Source of the DNA: a virus
DNA length: 34,423 nt
Reading direction: 5' to 3' (one strand)
IMG/VR virus record: IMGVR_UViG_3300012936_000071
Location: 1-34,423 of that record
The notes under the pieces were generated by a model. It saw only the letters and a program-made list of their open reading frames with translations, was not told the DNA's origin and did not search any database. The translations under genes were made by a program, and so were the position numbers. How positions within the stretch are numbered: the stretch's first letter is position 1; every line of letters starts with the position of its first letter. Shown here one piece after another: positions 16,381 to 24,442 of this stretch.

Positions 16381-17541
16381 CTAACTAATTCCGTAGTAAG
16401 ACTTGTCTGTTATCATAAGAACCGCTTTTTGATCTCCAGTATTATCAAATGTTTCATCTTGATCATAAGCTTTTATTGATGGAGTAGTAGTAATTGTCAA
16501 CTCGCCAATAGCAAATCCCGCAAGAACTGCACCAATAACAGTTAATGCAGTGCCCCCTGTAAATACACCAACTATAAACCCAATAATAGCTCCAAGAGCC
16601 CCACCGATTTGACAATCTGAAGCTTGTTCAAATTGATAAGCTGCGCCAGCAAAATCAGCTCTCCAACATGTAATTTGATTTGTACTATTTCTAGGGTGGC
16701 GCATACACCCGCGAAAAGAAGCCCAAGACTTGTACGCCCAAGCATAAGGTCTAGTTCCAATAAAACAACTATTAGCACCCTCATCACTATTTTCATACGC
16801 TAGCCCACCATAAGCAGGAGGTACAATACTGTATAATTTGTTTGAAGTATTAGTTACAGAACTTGTATACGTCTTAGTTCTATCTGGCGTAAAATTAACA
16901 TGCATTCCATTTCCTGCATTAGGATGTGTTCCTCCTGCGTTATATGCAACACTTCCTTTACTAGCAACTCTTATAGGAGCGCCATATTGACCTGCCACGT
17001 TTGGATCTATCAGATCATTGGATCTAGGCCACTTAATGTCTATAGCTTCATCAACGCGAAGCGGACGTTTACTATCTGTAAATATTAATTCAGAATTACT
17101 ATTATACACAGCTATTCCATTGTCATTTAAAGTTACCATAGAACTAGGTAATTCGTTTAATGGAGCAAAACCGTAAACAGTAGGCGCTTGGTTTGAATTA
17201 CCACTAAACAACAAATTAACAACCCATTTTGTTCCTTCATTTAAAACATCCATTATACAAATTTCTTGATTGTTATGATTGGGGCAATAGAAGGGGATAA
17301 AATAATCTACATCTAAAGTCATCTCATATTGTATTATACGCCCCATATGATAATTACTAGCTCGAATAGCACTAGTTAGCGCTATATGATTACTACCTGT
17401 ATATGTTGGTTGCGCTGCACTCGTCGTCGTTGACATCTGGCCTGCATAAACAACGGACGAATAATTGCTGTGGAAAGTAACCTTTTTATCTTCACCAAAA
17501 GCAACAATGCCATATCGTCCTGATGTTGGAGGGTAAGCCAT
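16381..17541 (-). CDS. Tail protein with C-terminal glycine-zipper membrane segment
   Basis: 386 aa. The N-terminus (R-Y-G-I-V-A-F-G-E-D) resembles that of the neighbouring 133-aa protein and of phage distal tail proteins that begin with a [FY]-G-[LI]-Q-V-like motif. The middle is beta-rich with many aromatic residues. Residues ~313-346 form a hydrophobic hairpin with regularly spaced Gly (G-G-A-L-G-A-I-I-G, G-G-T-A-L-T-V-I-G, then A-I-G-E-L), a glycine zipper that could insert in or span a membrane. It is followed by a short polar tail. Combined with its place among tail genes, this suggests a tail component that touches or pierces the host envelope; no domain family was recognised. It lies 28 bases after the 133-aa gene. 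Confidence 0.6.
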   Translation of the reverse strand: MAYPPTSGRYGIVAFGEDKKVTFHSNYSSVVYAGQMSTTTSAAQPTYTGSNHIALTSAIRASNYHMGRIIQYEMTLDVDYFIPFYCPNHNNQEICIMDVLNEGTKWVVNLLFSGNSNQAPTVYGFAPLNELPSSMVTLNDNGIAVYNSNSELIFTDSKRPLRVDEAIDIKWPRSNDLIDPNVAGQYGAPIRVASKGSVAYNAGGTHPNAGNGMHVNFTPDRTKTYTSSVTNTSNKLYSIVPPAYGGLAYENSDEGANSCFIGTRPYAWAYKSWASFRGCMRHPRNSTNQITCWRADFAGAAYQFEQASDCQIGGALGAIIGFIVGVFTGGTALTVIGAVLAGFAIGELTITTTPSIKAYDQDETFDNTGDQKAVLMITDKSYYGIS

Positions 17542-17569
17542 TAATATTGTCCTGATGTTGAGAAGTAGG

Positions 17570-17971
17570 TCATCTTGCCAATACCGTATATTGATGAGTT
17601 ACCATTTGTGAAGTATTCCCACGATAAATTACAATACGATTCAAAGCACTATTTACAAAACCGGCATAAGGACGAAGTTGCTCTTCTGAAGTATCTCGTA
17701 CTTCAATAGGGGTAAATATAACACGAAACTCGCTAAATTCTGGATGATAGGTATACGGGCTCCCCTGCTGCAAGCTACCTTCACCAAGTGGCCAGTAATA
17801 ACCATAACCTGTATATGCATTTCCATTTGCCTGTATATATTTATACACAAGCAGAGCTGTACCATAGCTATAAGGAGTGCCACTGGTTATTGGCGAAACA
17901 GTTCCTCTGGAATGAACGCTAAAAGCACTATACGTTAAATCGTCACCATCAACTTGTATTCCGTACGACAT
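17570..17971 (-). CDS. Tail protein, short paralogue-like of the 386-aa protein
   Basis: 133 aa, rich in Tyr, Gly and Ser, apparently all beta. It starts M-S-Y-G-I-Q-V-D-G-D-D, a form of the [FY]-G-[LI]-Q-V opening found in small phage tail proteins, often at the tail tip. The next gene (386 aa) opens with a related R-Y-G-I segment, so the two may be distant relatives. Its ATG overlaps the TAA of the 934-aa tail fibre (TAATG at 17969-17973), implying coupled translation and joint assembly. Exact function is unknown. Confidence 0.62.
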   Translation of the reverse strand: MSYGIQVDGDDLTYSAFSVHSRGTVSPITSGTPYSYGTALLVYKYIQANGNAYTGYGYYWPLGEGSLQQGSPYTYHPEFSEFRVIFTPIEVRDTSEEQLRPYAGFVNSALNRIVIYRGNTSQMVTHQYTVLAR

Positions 17972-20775
17972 TACGACAATTCTCCTATTCTCACTCGAAG
18001 GGTATTTCCGTCAAATACTTCAATCTTGGTAGAAGTAATTTTTAATCTATCACCTGTGGCTGCATTAGATACATCTAGTGTCCCACGAAAAGTTGCATCA
18101 TTTGCCTCTATCTGTCCTGTTTTATCTATTTTCCAACCTGCAGTCCCTGCAGAATAATTTGATGATTGTATGACATTGCCAATTTTAGCATTATCAATTG
18201 ATGCATCTTGAATCATAGCGCTTTTAATAAAAACAAAATTATTGGATACTGTAAAAGGCTGAGTGCTTCCTAACGTTTGACCAGCAACACCTTGAGTAAC
18301 TGTTATTGTCGCCGCTTGAGAATTATTAGGTCCGCTTGTTACCCTAGTAGTACTTACACCTAAATTATTATTTCCTAAGTCAACTCTAGTTACCAAATTA
18401 ATATTTGAACCACCTGTTATAGCGCTAGAATTTGTAGATGTAAAACCAGACATTGCGTCAATAGCATCCTCTATATTCTGGGCAGTTACAGAATTACCGG
18501 AGCCACTTATATTAAAATTGTGCTCAGGCCTAAAAAAATGAGTTGCATCGTTAAAATTTGTAGTTGTAATAAGTGATTGACCGTTTACAGTTACTTCTCG
18601 ATTTACTACTGTTTTTCCACTAGATGATGCAGTATCTCGTTTTACCCTTATGATGTTATAATGAGCTGCGCCGTTACTGCCGTTATAACCTTGCTCCTCA
18701 TGCGTAGCAGAAAGGCCGGGTATTCCATTTATAGCAGCAGCTAAATTGCGAGCTGTATACACTAAATTGTTATATTCAGTATCTTGAGTGTTTCTCCATG
18801 CATAATAAGGGTAGACTCTATATGTTGCTATTACATTACCCATATTGTTACCGTGTATAGCACAAGAATATCTTAAGGTATTATTAAGATCGGTATTATC
18901 AGGAAAACCATCATCAGAACTAGCTGCCCCTGCCCAACTATATTGATTGGGATCGTCAAAGTCCCACTGTTTAAGGAAACCTTGTGGAGCATCTGTCGCA
19001 ACTGTTAGTTCAATTTTTCTATCACCAGAACTTCGACCAGCATTAAATGTAGTTGTGTTAACATATTGAGCTCTTGTAACTTCTGATCCATTTAAAAAAT
19101 ATTTAACGCCATCTTCATAATTCGATTCATTTCCAGAAGTAATTTTTTTAAACACTAAGGGGTGCCCATCATTAGTTGCGTTATTTTGGTTAAAAGTATA
19201 AGTTTTACCTACAATAAAACGAAGAGGAGGAAAGCTGTCACGATGCGGCACTCCTTGCTCCCCCCTATCAAGAGAAAAAGCATTACCAGAATAACCCCCA
19301 GAAGAGGTATAGACAACTGTAACTGAAATTGTAGCACCAGTCATATATTCGGATGGAGTATACACTTTTTTACTATTAGAACCTGAGCCAGTAGCATTTA
19401 CGGAACCCCAAGCTGTTGTTCCTGTAGTTTGCCCGTAAGACTTTGTTCTATTTGTAGGATAACCTGCCTGATCATATGGAGTGTTTAGGGGATCATGTGA
19501 AGGTAATTTATTAGTAGTTGCACCACTACCGCCACCAAAAGGTGCATTTGCAGTAATAACTCCAAAACATGTTACAACGTAAGTCTTTCCTGCTACTTCA
19601 AACTCTATTTGATGTCTGTTCGTATATATATCCCAAATAGAACTATAAGAACCACCTCGTAGTTGACGTGCATTAGACTCACTGGCTGTTATACTTTCAT
19701 CTAGTAAAATGGTAGAAGTGTTTCCAATAAAAGCAGAAGTAGGAGTTACATTAAATTGATTGGAGTTAGAGTTTTTAGGGTCGGCCTCTAAAGTTATTTC
19801 TTCTCCATTATTTTTAAAAAATCTAATTTGCGCACCTACTGGGATGTACTCCCAGTTATTTACTGTTATCGTAAAAGTAGCCCCTGATGTGGAAGTACGA
19901 ATACTAAACACATTTACATCAAATAATGCGCCTGATCCATCTCCAAAAAGAGATATACTTGGATCTGAGACTGACGCTATACCAATATTGTTCCCGTCTG
20001 AATCTGTATTATAATTGACAGTTCCGCCAAGATGTATATCTGTTCCAGCGATTTTATTACCATAAAAATCAACAGTACTTAAAAGACTAGATGTAATTTT
20101 ATCTGCCGTTAAATCTTTAACTTTTGCGTTTGTTATAGAAGCATCATGAATAAAAGCACTTTTCATATAAGTGCCTGCTGGAACAGATACACCATTAATT
20201 GTTGTTGCTGAACCTATCTGAAAAAAAGGTGATTGAGAGTTAGTTCCATAAGTCTCAGCTAACAACTCCATAAGAAAGTTAGGGCTAGTTGAAGTTGCGC
20301 CTTGTGTTCCTGCTGTTTTATTAAATGCGCTTGCTTCTCCATTTTGATTTATATTTCGTACCCAATAGTATCTTGTACCTGACCCACCTACAGCATGAGA
20401 AAAATTGTTACCAGATGTCATACCAACAAGTACAGCGTCACCTATAACATCAGAAGTATGAGCCCAAATTTCAGTGTAAGCATGTCCTATATAAGCTGGA
20501 GCATTCCAGCTAACTATTATACTTGCATGTGCTGCTGATACAGACAAATTTGTAGGAGGTCGTGCAGATTCAATTGTTCTAATAATAGAATTTACAGAAG
20601 GTGATGGTGTTATATCTCCTGTAGACGTACCTGTTACTATTCCAGTAGCAATAAGTTTTCGTGCAGTTAAAACGCCATCAACTCCTCCACCATCAAGTGC
20701 CTCACGAACACGTTGCACAAACTGTTGTAAATCACGTGGAAGAGGAGACGAGACGGTTGGTAGATTATTAGCCAC
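17971..20775 (-). CDS. Tail fibre/tail-tip protein with FN3-like and cupredoxin-like domains
   Basis: 934 aa, GTG start with GGAG 8 bases upstream; it overlaps the nozzle gene by 8 bases. Visible parts: an N-terminal helix; an FN3-like domain (~72-160, with I-I-V-S-W and aromatic strands); a segment ending A-F-I-H-D-A-S-I-T-N-A-K (~209-220); a beta-rich stretch; a cupredoxin-like domain (~480-655) with H538-P-L-V-F, then Y-S-C638-x2-H641-x3-M645; two Ala-rich alpha/beta modules (~675-830); and a second A-M-I-Q-D-A-S-I-D-N-A-K segment (~855) running into the C-terminal G-T-L-D-V region, like the end of lambda gpJ-type central fibres. The repeated '[IM]-x-D-A-S-I-x-N-A-K' segments flank the insert. 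It would bind receptors at the tail tip. Copper binding is inferred from the motif only. Confidence 0.75.
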   Translation of the reverse strand: MANNLPTVSSPLPRDLQQFVQRVREALDGGGVDGVLTARKLIATGIVTGTSTGDITPSPSVNSIIRTIESARPPTNLSVSAAHASIIVSWNAPAYIGHAYTEIWAHTSDVIGDAVLVGMTSGNNFSHAVGGSGTRYYWVRNINQNGEASAFNKTAGTQGATSTSPNFLMELLAETYGTNSQSPFFQIGSATTINGVSVPAGTYMKSAFIHDASITNAKVKDLTADKITSSLLSTVDFYGNKIAGTDIHLGGTVNYNTDSDGNNIGIASVSDPSISLFGDGSGALFDVNVFSIRTSTSGATFTITVNNWEYIPVGAQIRFFKNNGEEITLEADPKNSNSNQFNVTPTSAFIGNTSTILLDESITASESNARQLRGGSYSSIWDIYTNRHQIEFEVAGKTYVVTCFGVITANAPFGGGSGATTNKLPSHDPLNTPYDQAGYPTNRTKSYGQTTGTTAWGSVNATGSGSNSKKVYTPSEYMTGATISVTVVYTSSGGYSGNAFSLDRGEQGVPHRDSFPPLRFIVGKTYTFNQNNATNDGHPLVFKKITSGNESNYEDGVKYFLNGSEVTRAQYVNTTTFNAGRSSGDRKIELTVATDAPQGFLKQWDFDDPNQYSWAGAASSDDGFPDNTDLNNTLRYSCAIHGNNMGNVIATYRVYPYYAWRNTQDTEYNNLVYTARNLAAAINGIPGLSATHEEQGYNGSNGAAHYNIIRVKRDTASSSGKTVVNREVTVNGQSLITTTNFNDATHFFRPEHNFNISGSGNSVTAQNIEDAIDAMSGFTSTNSSAITGGSNINLVTRVDLGNNNLGVSTTRVTSGPNNSQAATITVTQGVAGQTLGSTQPFTVSNNFVFIKSAMIQDASIDNAKIGNVIQSSNYSAGTAGWKIDKTGQIEANDATFRGTLDVSNAATGDRLKITSTKIEVFDGNTLRVRIGELS

Positions 20776-23344
20776 TAGCTAGCTCCGACATAGAATTTGC
20801 AATAGAAAGTGAAAAAACTTCTTTTGAGCCTTCAATTTGCATTTCCCAGTCGCGCCCAACTTTAGAAGGAAGTCTGAAGGGATCTCTATTTTGCACAGTT
20901 TGTGTATGTATCAACGCGTTATCTGCATAAAATTTTACTGTCATGGGATAAGCTTCGGCCTCAAGTTGAGCACAAGAAAACCCCATTATTTGTGGCATCG
21001 TAAACTTTTTAGATTTCCAAGTGTAATTTTTTTCTGCACCTCCACTAAAAGGTTTTACTTTATTGCCACTATCATTAACAACAACAAAAAGCTGATCTAA
21101 AAGCAGGTCGTGATACCCAGCATCAGCGTAAATGTCATGAAGAATAAATTGACCACTTCTTACATCAAAAATAAAACCCCCACTTTGCGTCCCATTATTG
21201 TAAAATGCTATGTACTGGTTATCTTGTTGATAAGCATGTATTGATTCTGGTTTGAAGAAAGCTTGCCATTGACTAAAATCAAAAAGATTTTCAGTAACAA
21301 TCCTAGAACCTCCGGGCGATAATAACATTAACCCATCAGGTGCTGCATAAACAACTCCCCCCATAAGACTTACAATACTTCGTTTAGATACACAGGCTTG
21401 CTCAAGATCAGATTTAACAATTGCCATATTTGCAGGATGTGTACCCTGAATTAAATACGGCGTACCTTTAGTTAAAACAGCAAGCGTAGTATCCATTCTA
21501 CCAAGTCCAACAACTGGGAAATCGACTGTTTGTATATAATTTTCAGGCCAAGCATGAGGATGATATGGATCGCAAAAATATATATCACGCCCAGAAAAAC
21601 CAGCCATAATTCCATTAGGTAAGTTTGTTAAACCAGAAAGTGTTTGTGGCGGTTCACTCCAAGTTAAACTTGGAAGTTCTTCTGCTAAATCTTCTGCTTT
21701 TACGTCATCAGTAAAACTTGCAGCGGAAGCTGCTATTTCTTTTACAAATAAAAATGTACCAGAAACAGAACGATATATTCGTCGGTGAGAAACCACATAA
21801 CTATTTGGGATAGAAGCAAATCCTGATAACGAAACAGTTTGACCAACCCTAACATCAACAGCATTTGAAGCTTCAGCAGGAGCTGATTCAAACTCAAAAC
21901 CAGATTCCTTATTTACATTTGTATATGTATAAACACGTGTTTCTAAAGTTTCATCTTCATCTGCAAATCCAACATTCTGTTGTAAAGTAAATATAGCTTG
22001 ATTTGGGTAATCTCCATTTCGTATTGATAAACTTGCACCTGTCCCAACAGCATTAGTTTCGACAACCGCAAAAGGTTCAACAGATCCATATATCTGAGTT
22101 CCTATACCAAGATAACTATATGCGCTGAACAAACTTACATAAGCCTGATTAACTACAGGAAATATATTTTCAGTACCATTTACAGTTATTTTAAGATACT
22201 GGTTCTCCATCGCATCGATGTTAGCTTGTGTTACAAACAAACGAGCAGGACTATCAGAATCAGAGCCAGTACCACTAAGTTCAGTTACAACAGTGTTCCC
22301 AACTTTTCTTTTATAATTAATAAACCCATTAGCACCAGTACCAGCTGTATCTGGAGTAAGAACAACACACGAACCGTACACTGTTGCTTCTACTTTATTT
22401 CCAAGGTTGGAACTTGCATTTAAAAATCCTGCAAAAGCAGCAGCTGTCAAAGCCCCACTGAACGTATGCGTTACAAAATCCATATGAGTTCCGTCTTCAG
22501 TACTTACATGTATTTTATCTCCTGACGATATTGCATTTATCTCAAAATCCTCAATTACAACATAAGCAGAGGTAGTGGCTGCTCCAGTTGAACTTAAGTT
22601 AAGTGAGCCATTTGTAAATGTACCGTCTGTATTTGGTTCTGTTCCAGTTTGAAACTTTACAAAGAGTTTAGCCGTTGGACCAGTAGCAGTTGTGTTTATT
22701 TCAATACTGCCACTTTTTTCTGTAGCTGTAACAGCTAAAGTTGACACCGCATTTATTGCAGCTGTAACTGAGGTAGAAGTTAGTGTTCCAGTCAAATTAA
22801 CAGTTTGGTAATTGTTGGCATTATCAGCTACAGTACTGATTAACATGTTATGCGTGGTGGTTAAACTAGCAACGTGTGATTCAGTAAGAGTAACTGTAGC
22901 AGGGTGATTGGTAGCAGAAAAAGTATCTGCCGAAGCAGTTGCAGGAATAGTTGGAGCAGGTAGACCTAGTGGTCGCGTTTCTGTAGGATAACTTGTGCCT
23001 GACAAAGCAAGCGAATTGTATGTTGCTTTTGGGCCGCCATCACCTGTAAAAAATGTCCACTCCGACACATCTCCTGCTATTTGACTCCGGCAAACATCAA
23101 CATCAGAGTTCCAATGAAACCAATAGTTATTTTCAGATACACTATCTTGCCCGAAACGGTATATAGATTGAATAGTTCCAGTCTTTTGTAAATCAGCAAC
23201 TTTAGCTCCAACATCTGTTAATGTTTGTATACTACCTTGAAATACAGGACAGTTCAAAGCTGTTTGGGCTTGATTATCCTGAAGATATCTAGCTGGAACA
23301 ATAGGAGCTATTCCTCCAAAACTTTTTATACTGAAAACTGCCAC
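20768..23344 (-). CDS. Tail nozzle protein (T7 gp12 / tail tubular B-like)
   Basis: 858 aa, GTG start with GGAGG 5 bases upstream. The N-terminus opens with S-F-G-G-I-A-P, then A-Q-T-A-L-N-C, typical of podoviral nozzle proteins. The second half has the propeller-like features: R-R-I-Y-R, F-S-G-R-D-I-Y-F-C-D, H-A-W-P-E-N-Y, a G-T-P-Y-L-I-Q-G stretch and A-P-D-G-L-M-L-L-S. Between ~140 and 440 lie Thr/Ser-rich beta modules with A-A-I-N-A-like helices that look inserted, enlarging it relative to T7 gp12 (794 aa). It would form the tube-like nozzle below the head-tail connector and interact with the fibre protein encoded just downstream (8-base overlap). Family membership is judged from motifs, not a search. 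Confidence 0.78.
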   Translation of the reverse strand: MAVFSIKSFGGIAPIVPARYLQDNQAQTALNCPVFQGSIQTLTDVGAKVADLQKTGTIQSIYRFGQDSVSENNYWFHWNSDVDVCRSQIAGDVSEWTFFTGDGGPKATYNSLALSGTSYPTETRPLGLPAPTIPATASADTFSATNHPATVTLTESHVASLTTTHNMLISTVADNANNYQTVNLTGTLTSTSVTAAINAVSTLAVTATEKSGSIEINTTATGPTAKLFVKFQTGTEPNTDGTFTNGSLNLSSTGAATTSAYVVIEDFEINAISSGDKIHVSTEDGTHMDFVTHTFSGALTAAAFAGFLNASSNLGNKVEATVYGSCVVLTPDTAGTGANGFINYKRKVGNTVVTELSGTGSDSDSPARLFVTQANIDAMENQYLKITVNGTENIFPVVNQAYVSLFSAYSYLGIGTQIYGSVEPFAVVETNAVGTGASLSIRNGDYPNQAIFTLQQNVGFADEDETLETRVYTYTNVNKESGFEFESAPAEASNAVDVRVGQTVSLSGFASIPNSYVVSHRRIYRSVSGTFLFVKEIAASAASFTDDVKAEDLAEELPSLTWSEPPQTLSGLTNLPNGIMAGFSGRDIYFCDPYHPHAWPENYIQTVDFPVVGLGRMDTTLAVLTKGTPYLIQGTHPANMAIVKSDLEQACVSKRSIVSLMGGVVYAAPDGLMLLSPGGSRIVTENLFDFSQWQAFFKPESIHAYQQDNQYIAFYNNGTQSGGFIFDVRSGQFILHDIYADAGYHDLLLDQLFVVVNDSGNKVKPFSGGAEKNYTWKSKKFTMPQIMGFSCAQLEAEAYPMTVKFYADNALIHTQTVQNRDPFRLPSKVGRDWEMQIEGSKEVFSLSIANSMSELASG

Positions 23345-23399
23345 TGCGCCTCCTTAACTTAATAACACGTTGACATATTAACTAATTATATTAAAAACC

Positions 23400-23867
23400 T
23401 CAATTCTTTTCAAAATGTGGCCCATCAATGAATGGACGGCGCCCTTGTGAACGACGTAAATCTATATATTGATTCATAGCGTCTTCAGCTGTGCCCGCGA
23501 AATCTCGAAGGTCATCTATTTGCCATGCGGCGCCCCAACGAATTTTAGTATCTGTGCGTACTGCAGCTTCTTTCATAGCATCTGCTATTTCATCATAGAC
23601 CTGAATTTCCCAACATGGCTCTCCGTCTTGGTACGCCATTAAATCGACGGCATGAGCTTTACCATCTTCTTGAATGAGGTGTTTTGATTTCATAGTCTGG
23701 GATCGGCCCGAATTAAAAAGCTTCTCCTGTTCTGCCAAAGAACGGACCCCATAAATCACTCCAAAGTCGATTTTCGTTAATTCAATCGCTCTTTTTACTG
23801 TTTCTACCAGATCCTCGTGTACGTCCACCAGTTTCTGAAAACTTCTCTGAGATAGTTTGAACGGCAT
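23400..23867 (-). CDS. Endolysin: M15-family peptidase (L-Ala-D-Glu / D-Ala-D-Ala type)
   Basis: 155 aa. I chose the ATG at 23867, preceded by AGGAG at a spacing of 6; an in-frame start at 23894 has no such site. Zinc ligands of the M15 family are visible: S61-K-H63 ... G69 ... A73-V-D75 and a C-terminal D-G-P-H151-F-E. An I-R-W-G-A-A-W segment (109-115) corresponds to the W-G-G-D-W region of phage L-alanyl-D-glutamate peptidases. It would cut peptide cross-bridges of the cell wall at lysis. No signal peptide or wall-binding domain is present, so export depends on the nearby holin. Relative to the canonical S-x-H-x2-G-x-A-x-D, the segment between His63 and Asp75 is longer. Confidence 0.88.
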   Translation of the reverse strand: MPFKLSQRSFQKLVDVHEDLVETVKRAIELTKIDFGVIYGVRSLAEQEKLFNSGRSQTMKSKHLIQEDGKAHAVDLMAYQDGEPCWEIQVYDEIADAMKEAAVRTDTKIRWGAAWQIDDLRDFAGTAEDAMNQYIDLRRSQGRRPFIDGPHFEKN

Positions 23868-23997
23868 CTTTTTTCTCCTTTTGTTTGTGGACAAAGTTAA
23901 CCCACTCTAAGTTCATATCATAAAAGTATTGACAGTACTTACACTGCATACTTCCTCTGACGTACTCCATGTCGTGCCCGCATACCTCGCACTTAAT
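23782..23997 (-). CDS. Zinc-ribbon protein overlapping the endolysin; start codon unclear
   Basis: An open frame with C-E-V-C-G-H-D ... C-K-Y-C-Q, that is C3-x2-C6-x12-C19-x2-C22, a four-Cys zinc ribbon, then a basic tail. The first ATG in frame (23970) lies after the first CxxC, so an ATG start would destroy the ribbon. The frame is open up to 24021; an ATT at 23997 or an ATA at 24006, the latter with GAGGAAG upstream, could serve as rare starts. Alternatively, ribosomes finishing the holin gene could slip back one base on its AAAAAA run next to the stop and enter this frame. The 3' part overlaps the endolysin by 86 bases. The listed start is a best guess. Confidence 0.5.
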   Translation of the reverse strand: MKCEVCGHDMEYVRGSMQCKYCQYFYDMNLEWVNFVHKQKEKKDAVQTISEKFSETGGRTRGSGRNSKKSD

Positions 23998-24002
23998 GGA
24001 GT

Positions 24003-24365
24003 CTATTTTTTCTTCCTCATGTTAAATAGCTTAGATGCCGACCGTGTGGCGAAACTCGCACTTACGATAGCTCCTAACGCTATTTGATACCACTGAGGCA
24101 TACCCGCAAGGGCTTCAAACCCATCTGCTACTATGCCTCGGCCCCACTCCCCACAAAAACTTAGCACAAGAGGAATACTGAAGAGCAGGGTCAACCATTC
24201 GTCTTTCCACGAGGACTGTGATGCGCGCATAGCAGCAAGATCCCAATCAATCTCACCTGTTGCTTCTTTCATGCGTATAGTAGCTTCAGCTTTTTGTATA
24301 GCTGTCTTACCCTCTAAATATGAAGAAGCAAGACTGCCGACAGAACCTATTAGTGCTTGTATCAT
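24003..24365 (-). CDS. Holin (GTA-type 3TM holin family)
   Basis: 120 aa. The N-terminus is a short hydrophobic helix (I-Q-A-L-I-G-S-V-G-S-L), then a charged helix with K-A-E-A and E-I-D-W-D. The key part reads S-S-W-K-D-E-W-L-T-L-L-F-S-I-P-L-V-L-S-F (residues ~51-70), followed by a P-Q-W-Y segment and a second membrane span (~92-112), ending in a basic K-K-K. 'SWKDEW' followed by a span and 'PxWY' is the signature I associate with the GTA_holin_3TM family (holins of phages and gene-transfer agents). It would form membrane lesions timing release of the endolysin encoded downstream. Its ATG overlaps the stop of a 26-aa peptide (ATGA), and its own stop lies in an A-rich stretch, see the zinc-ribbon ORF. 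Confidence 0.82.
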   Translation of the reverse strand: MIQALIGSVGSLASSYLEGKTAIQKAEATIRMKEATGEIDWDLAAMRASQSSWKDEWLTLLFSIPLVLSFCGEWGRGIVADGFEALAGMPQWYQIALGAIVSASFATRSASKLFNMRKKK

Positions 24366-24442
24366 TTCTTTTTAGGCCTTCCTCGTTTAGCTTTCTTTTT
24401 GGGAAAAATAACTGCCCATAGTTTTTTAAGGTACTTTATCAT
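24362..24442 (-). CDS. 26-aa basic peptide upstream of the holin
   Basis: A 26-codon ORF: a short amphipathic start (M-I-K-Y-L-K-K-L-W-A-V-I-F) followed by P-K-K-K-A-K-R-G-R-P-K-K-K, which is AT-hook-like (G-R-P). The ATG at 24442 has AGGAG 7 bases upstream, one of the better ribosome sites here, and its stop overlaps the holin ATG by 4 bases. It starts inside the end of the EF-hand gene. It could be a leader peptide controlling holin translation or a small membrane-active lysis accessory. Confidence 0.65.
   Translation of the reverse strand: MIKYLKKLWAVIFPKKKAKRGRPKKK

Noticed and set aside
23370-23392. TTGACA followed by AT-rich sequence, a possible + strand promoter between nozzle and endolysin genes
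   Set aside because: No -10 hexamer at 15-19 bases (best match is only ~13 away), and it would point antisense into the nozzle gene.
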